The notes: generated by a model from the sequence alone, not told the origin. A stretch of DNA of 64,000 nucleotides from Actinomycetes bacterium (GCA_024637095.1 JAGXFV010000030.1:1-64000); one strand, 5' to 3'; shown: positions 17,086-26,040, counted from the first letter of the stretch. A program made the numbers and translations.

Positions 17086-17900
17086 GAAGAAAACCGAAGG
17101 ACCAGCGCACCAAAGCCAAGGGCCTGCGGGCATACGTGGCCCTGGTGTACGCGTTCCTGTTCGCGCCGATCGTGGTGCTCGTCCTGTTCAGCTTCAATGA
17201 TTCTCGGCGGAACGCGACCTGGCAAGGGTTCACCACGCGTTGGTACGGCGAACTGATCAACGACGGCCCGGTGCTGGACGCTCTGGCCAACACGATGAAG
17301 ATTGCCCTGGTGGCCACCATCCTGGCCACGGTGATGGGCGCGCTCGCGGCTTACGCCCTCACGCGATACCGGTTCCGCGGCTCCGGCCTCTACAACGGCG
17401 CGATCTACGTACCGCTGGTGATTCCCGAGATCGTCTTCGGCGTGGCGTTGCTCAGCGGCTTCAACGCGGCCGGTGTCTCGCTCAGTCTGCAAACCCTGAT
17501 CGTGGCCCATGTGGCTTTCATGATCTCGTTTGTCATCGTCATCGTGCGGGCGCGTATGTCCGGATTCGACCGCACCCTGGAAGAGGCGGCCATGGACCTA
17601 GGGGCCAACGAGTTCCAGACCTTCCTGTTGGTGACCCTGCCCTTCATGGCGCCGGGGATCATTGCCGGTGGCCTGCTCGCCTTCGTGCTCAGCTTCGATG
17701 ACTTCGTCATCACCTTCTTCAACTCGGGCGTGGGGAACACCACCCTGCCCCTCAAGGTGTACTCCATGGTGAAGTTTGGGGTCACGCCTGAGATCAATGC
17801 TATCTCCGTGTTCATGCTGGCCTTCTCGTCGCTGCTGCTGCTTCTGAGTTGGAGGATTCAGCGCCCGTCGGGAAAGCCGGTCATCTCGGACAAGGAGTAG
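17082..17900 (+). CDS. potC: Spermidine/putrescine ABC transporter permease PotC
   Basis: Second membrane subunit, 272 residues, about six membrane helices, with the EAA loop TLEEAAMDLGANEFQTFLLV near 165-185 and the family N-terminal stretch FAPIVVLVLFSFNDS. The start is GTG at 17082 overlapping the potB stop. Last gene of the transcript; it converges on a small membrane-protein gene with a gap of only five bases. Confidence 0.92.
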   Translation: MRRKPKDQRTKAKGLRAYVALVYAFLFAPIVVLVLFSFNDSRRNATWQGFTTRWYGELINDGPVLDALANTMKIALVATILATVMGALAAYALTRYRFRGSGLYNGAIYVPLVIPEIVFGVALLSGFNAAGVSLSLQTLIVAHVAFMISFVIVIVRARMSGFDRTLEEAAMDLGANEFQTFLLVTLPFMAPGIIAGGLLAFVLSFDDFVITFFNSGVGNTTLPLKVYSMVKFGVTPEINAISVFMLAFSSLLLLLSWRIQRPSGKPVISDKE

Positions 17901-17905
17901 CGACT

Positions 17906-18298
17906 CTACTCGCGGGTCAGGCCGTCTTCGTCGGGCTGTCTGGGCTCCGGACGGGCGAGGGCGGCGGCCAGGCCGACCAGCGCTCCGCCCACGAGCATGG
18001 GCCAGAAGCCGGACCAGGGCACTGCGAGCACCAGCAGCACGATGCCGGGTATCCAGATCCAGAGAGGGCGGCGAAGCTGCGCTCCGTAGACGGCCGCCGC
18101 CGCCAGGATGGTGGCGAAAGCGACTAGGAGCACGAGGAGACCACCGGAGTCCGCCCCGGCTACGGCCTTGCCGGGCCCCAGAAGCGCGACCACGATGAGA
18201 CCCAGGGTGACTGCGTACGTCAGCAAGCCGGCGATGGCGAGCGCCTTGACGCCGCGCCATCGCCGGTCTGGCCGTTCGTAGTTCTCTTCCGGGAGCAC
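17906..18298 (-). CDS. Hypothetical membrane protein
   Basis: A 130-residue protein with about four hydrophobic segments (near 18-42, 52-72, 79-93 and 96-112) and short charged ends. I recognise no family. The start is a GTG at 18298 without a strong ribosome-binding site. It lies 31 bases downstream of the class III aminotransferase on the same strand and may be its co-transcribed last gene, so a link to amine metabolism or transport is possible but unproven. Confidence 0.55.
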   Translation of the reverse strand: MLPEENYERPDRRWRGVKALAIAGLLTYAVTLGLIVVALLGPGKAVAGADSGGLLVLLVAFATILAAAAVYGAQLRRPLWIWIPGIVLLVLAVPWSGFWPMLVGGALVGLAAALARPEPRQPDEDGLTRE

Positions 18299-18329
18299 CA
18301 GCTCGGCCGCTTCGCTCGACGCGCCGAGG

Positions 18330-19709
18330 CTAGGCGGTCAGTTCCGCGACGAAGGCGGAGAAGACCTCCAGGTGGCGGTCGATGTCCTCGTCGGTGTGTT
18401 GAACCGAGATCAGCCACTGCTCATCCAAGCCCGGGGGCAGGAAGATGCCGTGGGTCATCATGTAGATCCAGTGGGCGTAGGCCAGGTCGAGGTCGGTGGC
18501 TTTGTAATCTCGATAGGTCCGCACCGGTTCCTTGGAGTAGGTGATGCAGCCCTTGGCCCCCAGTTGGATGGTGTGCGCAGGCAGTCCGGCGGCGTCGATG
18601 ATCTTCTGGCATCCGGCGATCAGGCGATCATTCTTCTCCTTGGCCTCCTGCCAGTGCTCCTCGGTGCAGGCTTCGGTGAGCACGGCTTTGGCCGCCGCCA
18701 TCACCAGGGGGTTACCGTTGAAGGTACCCTGGTGGGCGACTTCCCAGTTGGTGATCAGGTCCATGATCTCTTTGCGCGCGCCGAAGGCTCCCAGCGGCAC
18801 GCCGCCGCCGATCGACTTCGCCAGGCAGATGATGTCCGCCTCCACGCCGTAGATCGCGCTCGCGCCGCGGGGGTGGGAGGTGATGCCGGTCTTGACCTCG
18901 TCGAAGATCAAGAGAGCGCCGTGACGGCGGGTGATCTCTGCGACCTTCTCCAGATAGCCCTCCTCGGGAAGCACGATGCCCATGTTTTCCGGCACCGGCT
19001 CCAGGATGAAGCAGGCCACTTCGCCCTCATGTTCGGTGAACGCCTGCTCGAGCGCGTCGGCGTCGTTGAAGGGAATGACGATCACTTCGTCGATCGCCCC
19101 TTGGGTGATGCCGCCGAACCAGGGAATCGTGTTGGGGTGATTCGCGGGACCGGCCTCGTCGAGCGGAGGCTTTACCGACATCATGGCCAGGTCGTGATGC
19201 CCGTGATAGCCACCCTCGAGCTTGATGACCTTCTCTCGCTTGGTGAAGCCCCGGGCAAGGCGGATGGCGTCCATCGTGGCCTCGGTCCCCGAGTTGGTGA
19301 AGCGCACCTGCTCGAAGGGGAAGCGCTCGCACAGGGCTTCGGCCACCTCGGCGATGTGGGGGCTGGGAGTGACGAAAAGGGTGCCCTCCTCGGCCTGCTT
19401 CTTGATGGCCTCGACCACCTGGGGGTGAGCGTGGCCGGCGAGCAACGAGCCGTAGCCCATGTTGAAGTCTATGTATTCGTTGCCGTCGACGTCCCACATC
19501 CGGTCGGCCTTGCCCCGCGCCATAACCACCGGGTGAGGATCGAAGAATTGGAAGTTGCTGGCGACGCCCATGGGGAGCACCTTCTTCGCCCGCGCGGTTG
19601 CCTTTTGGCTGCCGGGGGTCATCGCCTCGTAGCGCGCCATCTCCCGCTCAGTGATCTCTTTGGCCCGCTGGGTGAATTCCCGGGAAGCGACTTTGGTGGA
19701 CTCGCTCAT
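18330..19709 (-). CDS. Class III PLP-dependent aminotransferase (glutamate-1-semialdehyde aminomutase-like subgroup)
   Basis: A 459-residue fold-type I aminotransferase. PLP contacts visible: NSGTEATMDAIRLAR (139-153), GYHGHHD, FDEVKTG with Asp270, and the Schiff-base lysine in CLAKSIGGGVPLGAFG (Lys298). Overall it is nearest to the HemL-like branch, but no haem genes are nearby and it has its own Lrp regulator (overlap ATGA). In this neighbourhood a role in transamination of a diamine or amino acid, for example putrescine to 4-aminobutanal, is an attractive inference; aspartate-type or true aminomutase activity cannot be excluded. Confidence 0.8.
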   Translation of the reverse strand: MSESTKVASREFTQRAKEITEREMARYEAMTPGSQKATARAKKVLPMGVASNFQFFDPHPVVMARGKADRMWDVDGNEYIDFNMGYGSLLAGHAHPQVVEAIKKQAEEGTLFVTPSPHIAEVAEALCERFPFEQVRFTNSGTEATMDAIRLARGFTKREKVIKLEGGYHGHHDLAMMSVKPPLDEAGPANHPNTIPWFGGITQGAIDEVIVIPFNDADALEQAFTEHEGEVACFILEPVPENMGIVLPEEGYLEKVAEITRRHGALLIFDEVKTGITSHPRGASAIYGVEADIICLAKSIGGGVPLGAFGARKEIMDLITNWEVAHQGTFNGNPLVMAAAKAVLTEACTEEHWQEAKEKNDRLIAGCQKIIDAAGLPAHTIQLGAKGCITYSKEPVRTYRDYKATDLDLAYAHWIYMMTHGIFLPPGLDEQWLISVQHTDEDIDRHLEVFSAFVAELTA

Positions 19710-20212
19710 CTACTCTCCTCCTTGCTGGTGACGGCCCGCGGTATATGCCACTGGTGGACGTCTTTGACGGTGCGGGGCACGACCATCGTGCGCACCCGGG
19801 TGACACCGGGTATCGAGGCGATGGTCTCGTTGACGAACTCGTGCAGTTCCTCGTTGCTGCGCGCGTACACCTGGACGCTCAGGTTGCGCTCGCCGGTGGC
19901 ATAGGCGACGTAGCTGACCTCGTCGAGTTCCGCCACACGCTCAGCGACATCGGATAGACGGTTGGCGACGGTCTCGATCCAGACATCGGCGATGACTCGG
20001 TAGCCCACGGAGCGGGGATTGACCACGGCGCTCACGCTGATGACTCCGCGGTCGACCAGCCGGTCGATCCGGTAGCGGATGGTCCGGGGGGACACGTCGC
20101 CGAGGCGGCGCGCGATATCGGCGGAGGACATGCGCCCGTCCTTCTGCAGCAGTTCGATGATGCGGTAGTCGAGAGAGTCGGTGTTGATCGTGGTCACCCC
20201 CGGGTTCGGCAT
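19706..20212 (-). CDS. Lrp/AsnC-family transcriptional regulator
   Basis: A 168-residue regulator with the N-terminal helix-turn-helix (LDYRIIELLQKDGRM, then SADIARRLGDVSPRTIRYRI) and a C-terminal RAM/ACT domain (GYRVIADVWIE, YVAYATGERNLSVQVYA). It overlaps the aminotransferase start by four bases and so most likely controls that gene and itself. The first ATG is 20212; a promoter (20214-20242) sits so close that the transcript may begin at or inside this codon, in which case the GTG at 20197 may be the true start. An upstream TTG at 20242 lies inside the promoter. Confidence 0.85.
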   Translation of the reverse strand: MPNPGVTTINTDSLDYRIIELLQKDGRMSSADIARRLGDVSPRTIRYRIDRLVDRGVISVSAVVNPRSVGYRVIADVWIETVANRLSDVAERVAELDEVSYVAYATGERNLSVQVYARSNEELHEFVNETIASIPGVTRVRTMVVPRTVKDVHQWHIPRAVTSKEESR

Positions 20213-20213
20213 T

Positions 20214-20242
20214 ACTATATGGTCATCCAATGCCGAAAGCAA
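20214..20242 (-). promoter_or_regulatory. Promoter of the Lrp-aminotransferase operon
   Basis: On the minus strand TTGCTT (plus 20237-20242) and TATAGT (plus 20214-20219) are separated by 17 bases. The -10 ends one base before the annotated ATG (20212), implying a leaderless or nearly leaderless transcript. Confidence 0.6.
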
Positions 20243-20264
20243 CGGCAGTTAGCGTTTCCGTTGC
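20239..20264. promoter_or_regulatory. Inverted repeat overlapping the Lrp promoter
   Basis: GCAACGG (20239-20245) and CCGTTGC (20258-20264) form a perfect 7-bp dyad with a 12-base centre. It overlaps the -35 of the minus-strand promoter, so it is a candidate operator for the adjacent Lrp-type protein. Confidence 0.45.
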
Positions 20265-20389
20265 CGATACGGTAAGCACCGATGGGGTCCTTCATCTCGG
20301 CGCTTGGCAATTAGTTGGTTGGTCTCGATCTGGTCAGGGGCGGGAAGCATTCCGGGATAGCCCAAGCGAATCCATGGGAGGAGAGACCC

Positions 20390-20872
20390 GTGAGCCCGAA
20401 AAAGGAAGCTCGGGAGTCCGACTCTGGGAAGGCAGAGACCGACGAGAAGTCCGGCGGATTCTCGGCAGAGGAACGTGGCGCGATGAAGGAGCGTTCCCAA
20501 GAACTGAAGGCAGAATCGGGCCGCGGCAGGCCCCCCAAGAAAGACGGGGAAGCAGACGTGCTCGCGAAGATCGCTGAGATGCCCGAGCCGGACCGACGGA
20601 CGGCCCTGCGTTTACACGATATCGTCAAGGACAGCGCGCCCGCGCTCTCGCCCAAGACCTGGTATGGGATGCCGGCCTACGCCTTCGATGGCAAGGTCGT
20701 CTGCTTCTTCCAGGGCGCGAGCAAGTTTAAGTCGAGGTACTCGACCCTCGGATTCAACGACGCCGCGAACCTGGATGAGGGCGACATGTGGCCGACCTCC
20801 TTCGCGATGAAGGAATTGACGCTTGCCGTCGAGGAGAGGATCGCCGAGCTCGTCAGGAGGGCCGTGAGGTGA
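20390..20872 (+). CDS. DUF1801-like protein
   Basis: A 160-residue protein with a highly charged first half (Lys/Glu/Ser-rich, residues 1-60) and a C-terminal domain resembling the DUF1801/YdhG family: [40 protein letters not shown] and [18 protein letters not shown]. Members are small alpha/beta proteins; some have been called iron chaperones, but no function is firm. The start is GTG at 20390, preceded by GGGAGGAGAG. It stands alone between the Lrp promoter region and a degenerate fragment, and its function in this locus is unknown. Confidence 0.75.
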   Translation: MSPKKEARESDSGKAETDEKSGGFSAEERGAMKERSQELKAESGRGRPPKKDGEADVLAKIAEMPEPDRRTALRLHDIVKDSAPALSPKTWYGMPAYAFDGKVVCFFQGASKFKSRYSTLGFNDAANLDEGDMWPTSFAMKELTLAVEERIAELVRRAVR

Positions 20873-20912
20873 TGTACTCCGCTGTCGTAGGTCGACATTC
20901 TACGCGCGATGA

Positions 20913-21122
20913 AGTGCACCCCATCGCCTTGCCGGTCGCTACCACTCATTGGTACCGGGGCAGAAGGTGCAGGCCAGTGCCTACGGCGATCGTATCGAGC
21001 TACCGGTGAGGACGGCTGCCGAGCTCCGCGGGATGCTTCGGGGCTTTGACACCGGCACCGAAGCGCTAGCTAGCCTGAACCTTTACTGGGGGCTTCCCTC
21101 CGGCCAACCGCGCACCTGGTAG
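20913..21122 (+). pseudogene. Possible remnant of an AbrB/SpoVT-type antitoxin
   Basis: The plus-strand frame open from 20913 to a stop at 21120-21122 contains LVPGQKVQASAYGDRIEL followed by PVRTAAELRGMLRGFDTGTE, the order and spacing of an AbrB-type swapped-hairpin domain and its C-terminal tail (compare LKPGDRV...GDRIVL...LRGLLKG in such antitoxins). No start codon or N-terminal half is in frame; the expected first strand seems to lie in another frame upstream (around 20910-20950), as if by an indel. The end runs into the 3' part of the opposite-strand AOR gene. No toxin gene is adjacent. Weakly supported. Confidence 0.35.
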
Positions 21123-22834
21123 TAGGCGGCGAGCGTTCGCTTGAACTCGTCCTTGTCGAGGGCGGGCGCCCGCTCCAGTTCCTGCTCGAAGAAGCGGCGG
21201 GGCAGGCGATCCTCCGCGGCGGTCATGCCCATCGCGAAGTTCAGGCGTCGCACGCGGGTCAGCAGGCTGCGCACCACTTCGCGCAATTCGGGCCGGTCAA
21301 CCGGCCGCCCCGCCAACTCGCCGACCATGGCCTCGAGCGTGGGCCAGTCGAGAAAGTCGCGATAGAACCGGCACATGGTGAGGCAGTCGTGCAGGAACAA
21401 CCGGTCCTCATAGTCGGTGAAGAGTTCGGCCAGTTCGGCCTCGTTTAGGTCCTGCGTTAGGCCGGAAAGCGAAGGTTTGTAGAAGGTGGCGCGCAGGTGG
21501 CAGGCCCCGCGGGGGCTGGTGGCGTAGGCCAGGTCCATCCCTCGAGTAGCCCGCGGGTCGTAACCGGCGGGTTCCATCCCCTTGACTTGAATGGCTTCCT
21601 CGCCGAGGCCCAGTTCCTCCGCGGCGATCCGCGTACCCTTGGCCAGAGAGCGGCCCATTTCGGTGGAGCCTTCGGCGATCTCGCCCACGAGGCGCATGGT
21701 CCCGTCGAAGTCGCCATACTCGGGAACGTCCTGCCGCACGCCTCGCTTACCCAGCTCCATCGCCAGGGCGACGGCATTGCCGGCGGTGATGGTGTCCATG
21801 CCCACGCGGTTGCATTCCTCGTGGAGCACGGCCACCTGCTGCGGGTCTTCGATCAGGCAGAGTCCGCCGAAGGCGTAGATGGTCTCGTACTCCGGTCCGT
21901 GGAAGGCGCGGCCGACGTAGGGCCCTTCCTTGACCTCCAGGCGCTTGCGGCAACGCATGGGGCAGGGGGGGCAGTTCTCGGTCTTGACCTCGGCCCAGTC
22001 GGTGTAGCTCTCGGCCTCCAGGCGCTCCCGGTGGGCTACCTCGCCGCTCTGCCAGTATGCGGAGGGGAAACCTCCAGCCTCGTTCATCAGGGCGACCAAC
22101 ATGGGGGTTCCCAGGCGGCGATAAGCCTGCGCGGTCGGAGAACCGCCGGCCTCGCCGGTCACCTTCCGCCGAGCGGCCGCGAAGGCTTCGCCGACCTCGG
22201 CCCGTTTGGACGGCCCCGGCGAGTGCACCGTGATCGCCTTGAGCCGCTTGGCGCCGAACACCGCTCCCAGCCCGCCCCGCCCCATCGCATGGAACTTGTC
22301 GTTGTGGACGGAGGCATAGGCCACGCCGTTCTCACCTGCGGTGCCGATGACGAGTCGGGCGGTCCGGCGATCTCCCGCACCTGCCAGCAGGTCATCGGCC
22401 TCAAAGACATCGGTGCCCCAAGAATCGGCCGCCGAGACCAGCCTGCCGCCCGCCTCGGTTATCTGCAGGCGGATGGGCTCCGAGGAAGCCCCCCGTAGCA
22501 CCACGGCGTCCCAGCCGGCCTCGCGCAGAGCCTTGCTCCACGAACCCCCGGAGTAGGTCTCGAGAAACCTGCCCGTCAGAGGGCTCTTCGTGTACATGCC
22601 TCCGCGGTTGGACCCGGGGAAGGCGTAACCGGCCATCTCGCTCGAAGTCAGGATTACCAGGTTCTCGGGAGCGAGGGGATCGATCAACGGGTCAAGCTCC
22701 CGCTCGAGTAGCGAGAGCGCGAGCGCCTTCCCGCCCAGACCCAACGGGCGCTGGAGTTCCTCGTCCCGGCCCTCCGCGGTCCCGCGATCCAGATCCACCC
22801 ATAGAACGCGCGAGGAGGTCTGGGGTGGCGTCAC
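21083..22834 (-). CDS. Aldehyde:ferredoxin oxidoreductase family protein (second of a pair)
   Basis: A 583-residue tungsten/molybdenum bis-pterin enzyme. Order: N-terminal pterin-binding domain (GGKALALSLL; YTKSPLTGRFLETYSGG; GRGGLGAVFGAKRLKAI, about 185-201) and C-terminal domains carrying a [4Fe-4S] site CPPCPMRC (Cys288, Cys291, Cys295) with the fourth Cys at 484 in LHDCLTMCRF. Such enzymes oxidise aldehydes to acids and reduce ferredoxin. It begins with GTG at 22834 overlapping the stop of the first AOR (GTGA). The two copies are clearly divergent, so they probably act on different aldehydes or form a heteromer. Substrate is not assigned. Confidence 0.85.
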   Translation of the reverse strand: MTPPQTSSRVLWVDLDRGTAEGRDEELQRPLGLGGKALALSLLERELDPLIDPLAPENLVILTSSEMAGYAFPGSNRGGMYTKSPLTGRFLETYSGGSWSKALREAGWDAVVLRGASSEPIRLQITEAGGRLVSAADSWGTDVFEADDLLAGAGDRRTARLVIGTAGENGVAYASVHNDKFHAMGRGGLGAVFGAKRLKAITVHSPGPSKRAEVGEAFAAARRKVTGEAGGSPTAQAYRRLGTPMLVALMNEAGGFPSAYWQSGEVAHRERLEAESYTDWAEVKTENCPPCPMRCRKRLEVKEGPYVGRAFHGPEYETIYAFGGLCLIEDPQQVAVLHEECNRVGMDTITAGNAVALAMELGKRGVRQDVPEYGDFDGTMRLVGEIAEGSTEMGRSLAKGTRIAAEELGLGEEAIQVKGMEPAGYDPRATRGMDLAYATSPRGACHLRATFYKPSLSGLTQDLNEAELAELFTDYEDRLFLHDCLTMCRFYRDFLDWPTLEAMVGELAGRPVDRPELREVVRSLLTRVRRLNFAMGMTAAEDRLPRRFFEQELERAPALDKDEFKRTLAAYYQVRGWPEGSPQ

Positions 22835-24675
22835 GAGGCAGACCCCTCGACCGCCGTGAAGCCCAGGTCCCTCGCGTAGTCTTCAAGGTCGAGCTCGGCA
22901 AGCAGTTCCGCCGTTGGCCGGCCGGCCTCATCCCAGCCGCGAAGGCGATAATAATCGGACTTCATCTGGGCAAACACGTCGGCGGTGAGCACCCGGCCGC
23001 TGTCCTCGAGAGGCTTGTCCAGGCCCGGCGGGACCACGTCATCGGCCGCGGTGAAGCCCTCGCGCAGGTTGATCAGCCGGGTCAGGTTCCACACCCGGCG
23101 GCCCATGCGCAGATATTCTCCCGGTGTCATCTCGATCCCCAGGCTGCCCAGCATCTTGACGGCGTCCTCGGCTCCGTAGACGATGAAGTCGCAGCCCACC
23201 AGAGACCACTCGGCGGCGTTCTCGTCCTGCTCGCCGATCACGAATTCCGATTTGCCCTCCGGGCTGTAGGGGTCGGCGGCGTCATCCTCGCCCAGCGCGT
23301 CGGCGGCGATCGGCCAGGAGGGCATGTGACAGGCGCCCCGGTCGGCGGTGGCGTAGGCGATGGCCATGCCCACCGAGCCCCGCGGGTCGTAAGCCGGGAA
23401 CTCCATGCCCTTGACCTCGAAGACGTTGACCTTGTCCCGGTCGATGCCCCACTTCTCGGCGGCGGCGCGGGTCCCGTCAGCCAGATCCGCGCCCAAACCG
23501 CTGCGGTCGCTAATGGCCTGGGTCAGTTCCGCTTGGCCGGTCGAGTCGCCGAAACGGATGGGATGCTCGATCAGCCCTTTTTCCGCGCACGCCATGGCGA
23601 ATGCGATCGCCGCTCCCGCGGAAATGGTGTCCAGGCCGAGTTCGTCGCACAACTCGCTGAACTTCACGATGCTGGAGAAATCCGCGTTCCCCGTGTTGGA
23701 GGCACCCATCCCGATGGTCTCGTACTCCACCTTGTCGGCGAAGGCACCCGGGAAGGCGCCGCCCATGGCCTTCACCTGCTGGCCGCAATTGACCGGGCAG
23801 TTGTAGCAGCCGACCTGGGCTTCTCTCTCGGCCTTGATGGCTTCGTGACCGATGGCCTCGGCGCCTTCGAAGCTGCCGCTGGTCCAATTGCGGGTGGGCA
23901 GGACGTGCACCCCGTCTGTCCAGTCGACGATTATCGGCGTGCCCGCTTCGAAGAGCCAGGAGGAGTCGGAGTCGTCCTGCTTGATCCGCTTTGAGAACTC
24001 GGCCCTCAGGCCCTTGACCTCCTCGGAGACCGCCGGTCGCCCGGTGCCCCTGACCGCGATCGCTTTCAGGTTCTTCGATCCCATCACGGCACCCGCCCCG
24101 CCCCGCCCGTTGTAGCCGGAACGGCCGTTCTTGGTGCGGCCCGCGTTGTTCCCGATGTTGGCGTAGAGCACCCGATTCTCCCCGGCGGGGCCGATGGCCG
24201 CCACCCGGTAGTCGGCAAAGCGGGGGTCGTCGTCGACTTCGATGATCGAGCGGCCCATCAGCTCGGTGGCGTCCTCGAGCTCGGCCTCGCCGTCGCTGAC
24301 CCGCAGATAGACCGGTTGGTCGGAGGCCCCCTGCACGATAATCCCAAGCAGTCCGGCCCGGCGAAGCTCCCAAGCGAAGTAGCCGCCGGCGGCGCTGTCG
24401 AGATAGCCGCCGGTGAGAGGGGACTTGGTCACGGTGATGTGCCGGGTGGTGCCGGGGTAGATTCCGCTGACCGGCCCGGTCATGAAGATGATCGGATTCT
24501 TCGGGCCCAGTGGATCGGCGCCCGCCGGCAGTTCCCTGGCCAGATAGTGGGTGGCCAAGCCCTTGCCGCCAACGAACTGCTGAATCAGCTCAGGCGGGAC
24601 CTCCTCGCGAACGGTGGTTCCCTTGCTCAGGTCCACCCGAAGGATTTCATAGCGTTCCATGCTGTTAGCCTGCAT
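22831..24675 (-). CDS. Aldehyde:ferredoxin oxidoreductase family protein (first of a pair)
   Basis: A 614-residue AOR. Pterin-binding motifs FVGGKGLATHYLARE (about 34-48), VTKSPLTGGYLDSAAGG and GYNGRGGAGAVMGSKNLKAI (188-207) are strong. The [4Fe-4S] cluster Cys residues are in CYNCPVNC (290, 293, 297) with the fourth at 495 (GCDFIVYG). Cytosolic aldehyde oxidation coupled to ferredoxin reduction is the family activity. AGGAGAGG precedes the ATG at 24675. It lies 85 bases downstream of glutamate dehydrogenase and is followed by the second AOR with a four-base overlap. Lying beside gdh and a GABA aminotransferase, it could oxidise succinate semialdehyde or 4-aminobutanal; this is inference. Confidence 0.88.
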   Translation of the reverse strand: MQANSMERYEILRVDLSKGTTVREEVPPELIQQFVGGKGLATHYLARELPAGADPLGPKNPIIFMTGPVSGIYPGTTRHITVTKSPLTGGYLDSAAGGYFAWELRRAGLLGIIVQGASDQPVYLRVSDGEAELEDATELMGRSIIEVDDDPRFADYRVAAIGPAGENRVLYANIGNNAGRTKNGRSGYNGRGGAGAVMGSKNLKAIAVRGTGRPAVSEEVKGLRAEFSKRIKQDDSDSSWLFEAGTPIIVDWTDGVHVLPTRNWTSGSFEGAEAIGHEAIKAEREAQVGCYNCPVNCGQQVKAMGGAFPGAFADKVEYETIGMGASNTGNADFSSIVKFSELCDELGLDTISAGAAIAFAMACAEKGLIEHPIRFGDSTGQAELTQAISDRSGLGADLADGTRAAAEKWGIDRDKVNVFEVKGMEFPAYDPRGSVGMAIAYATADRGACHMPSWPIAADALGEDDAADPYSPEGKSEFVIGEQDENAAEWSLVGCDFIVYGAEDAVKMLGSLGIEMTPGEYLRMGRRVWNLTRLINLREGFTAADDVVPPGLDKPLEDSGRVLTADVFAQMKSDYYRLRGWDEAGRPTAELLAELDLEDYARDLGFTAVEGSAS

Positions 24676-24760
24676 GCCCTCTCCTCATTACTCCGTGAAC
24701 GCGGTCGCGGCGCCCCGATTCAGGGCGCCGCCGATTCCAGTCGTTGCCTGTCCGAGGCCT

Positions 24761-26029
24761 CTACGGGAAGACCCCTCGCAGCTTCTTGGCGTTCGCCACC
24801 CGGCCCACGCCCAGGATGTAGGCGGCGGTGCGCATGGGAACGGATTCCTTCTGGGCGATGTCCAGCACTTCGTGGAATGCCCGGGTCATGATGCTGTCCA
24901 GCTTCTGGTTGATGTCGGCTTCGTTCCAGAAGAGTTTCTGCGTGTTCTGCACCCACTCGAAGTAACTGACCGTCACCCCGCCGCCATTAGCGAGGATGTC
25001 GGGCACCACGAAGACGCCCTTGTCGTAGAGGATCTCGTCGGCAGAAGGAGTGGTGGGGCCGTTGGCCGCCTCGGCCACCACCTGCGCCCGCACCCGGTCG
25101 GCGTTGTGGCCGGTGATCTGACCTTCCATCGCCGCCGGAATCAGCACATCCACCGGCAGTTCCAGGAGTTCGGCGTTGGTGATCTCATCCGTGCCGGCGG
25201 CTCCGGCCACCGTGCCCATTTCCGCTTTCCACTCTTTCAGTGCCTGGATGTCGAGCCCTTCGGAGCTGAACGCTCCCCCGGAGGAGTCGCTGACGGCGAC
25301 CACGCGCACGCCCATCTCGGAGAGCAGCCGGGCGGCGTGATAGCCGGCGTTGCCGAAGCCCTGCACCGCCGCGGTGCCTTCCTCGAGGTCCATGCCCATG
25401 TGGCGGAAGGCTTCCCGCACGGCATACACGCAGCCCTGGGCTGTGGCGGACTCGCGGCCCAGGCTACCGCCGATCTCGATGGGTTTACCCGTCACGACGC
25501 CCGTGACTGTGTGGCCCTTGAACATGGAGTATGTGTCCATGATCCAGGCCATAGTCTGAGCGTTTGTGTAGACGTCGGGGGCGGGGATGTCCTGGTCCGG
25601 CCCAATCAGGGGCGCGATCTCCCAGGTGAAGCGGCGCGTCATCCGCTCGATCTCGGCCAAGGAGAGCTCCTTGGGGTTGCACTGCACCCCGCCCTTGGCT
25701 CCGCCGAAGGGGATGTTCATGACGCCGCACTTCCAACTCATCCAGGCGGCCAGTGCCCGGACTTCGTCGAGGTCGACGTTTGGATGATAGCGGATCCCGC
25801 CTTTGCCCGGTCCCCGGCTGATGGAGTGCTGCACGCGGTGCCCGGTGAACATGCGGGTGCTGCCGTCGTCCATCGCCACCGGGAAGTGCACCGTCAATTC
25901 CCGGTGCCCGGTGCGCAGCACCTGTCGGAGCCCTTCCTCTAGTTTGAGGAAACTTGCGGCCTGGTCGAACTGGTGAAGCGCGACCTCCAGAGGTTTGGTC
26001 TCGTCGATCTGTCTTACGCTGACGGCCAT
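24761..26029 (-). CDS. gdhA: Glutamate dehydrogenase (Glu/Leu/Phe/Val dehydrogenase family)
   Basis: Interconverts glutamate and 2-oxoglutarate plus ammonia. The 422-residue protein has the substrate site SRGPGKGGIRYHP (about 70-82), GGAKGGVQCNP with a catalytic Lys, PAPDVYT with the catalytic Asp, and the dinucleotide-binding stretch VQGFGNAGYHAARLL near residue 225. This is the short hexameric type of many bacteria and archaea. It starts 11 bases after the stop of the GABA aminotransferase gene and should be co-transcribed with it, which suits recycling of glutamate formed by transamination back to 2-oxoglutarate. Coenzyme preference is not resolved. Confidence 0.92.
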   Translation of the reverse strand: MAVSVRQIDETKPLEVALHQFDQAASFLKLEEGLRQVLRTGHRELTVHFPVAMDDGSTRMFTGHRVQHSISRGPGKGGIRYHPNVDLDEVRALAAWMSWKCGVMNIPFGGAKGGVQCNPKELSLAEIERMTRRFTWEIAPLIGPDQDIPAPDVYTNAQTMAWIMDTYSMFKGHTVTGVVTGKPIEIGGSLGRESATAQGCVYAVREAFRHMGMDLEEGTAAVQGFGNAGYHAARLLSEMGVRVVAVSDSSGGAFSSEGLDIQALKEWKAEMGTVAGAAGTDEITNAELLELPVDVLIPAAMEGQITGHNADRVRAQVVAEAANGPTTPSADEILYDKGVFVVPDILANGGGVTVSYFEWVQNTQKLFWNEADINQKLDSIMTRAFHEVLDIAQKESVPMRTAAYILGVGRVANAKKLRGVFP

Positions 26030-26040
26030 CGGGCGACTCC

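Noticed and set aside
18372-19904. 510-codon plus-strand open frame
   Set aside because: Runs antisense through the class III aminotransferase and Lrp genes; its sequence is Gly/Val/Leu/His-rich without motifs, while the minus strand encodes clear families. A GC-rich shadow frame.
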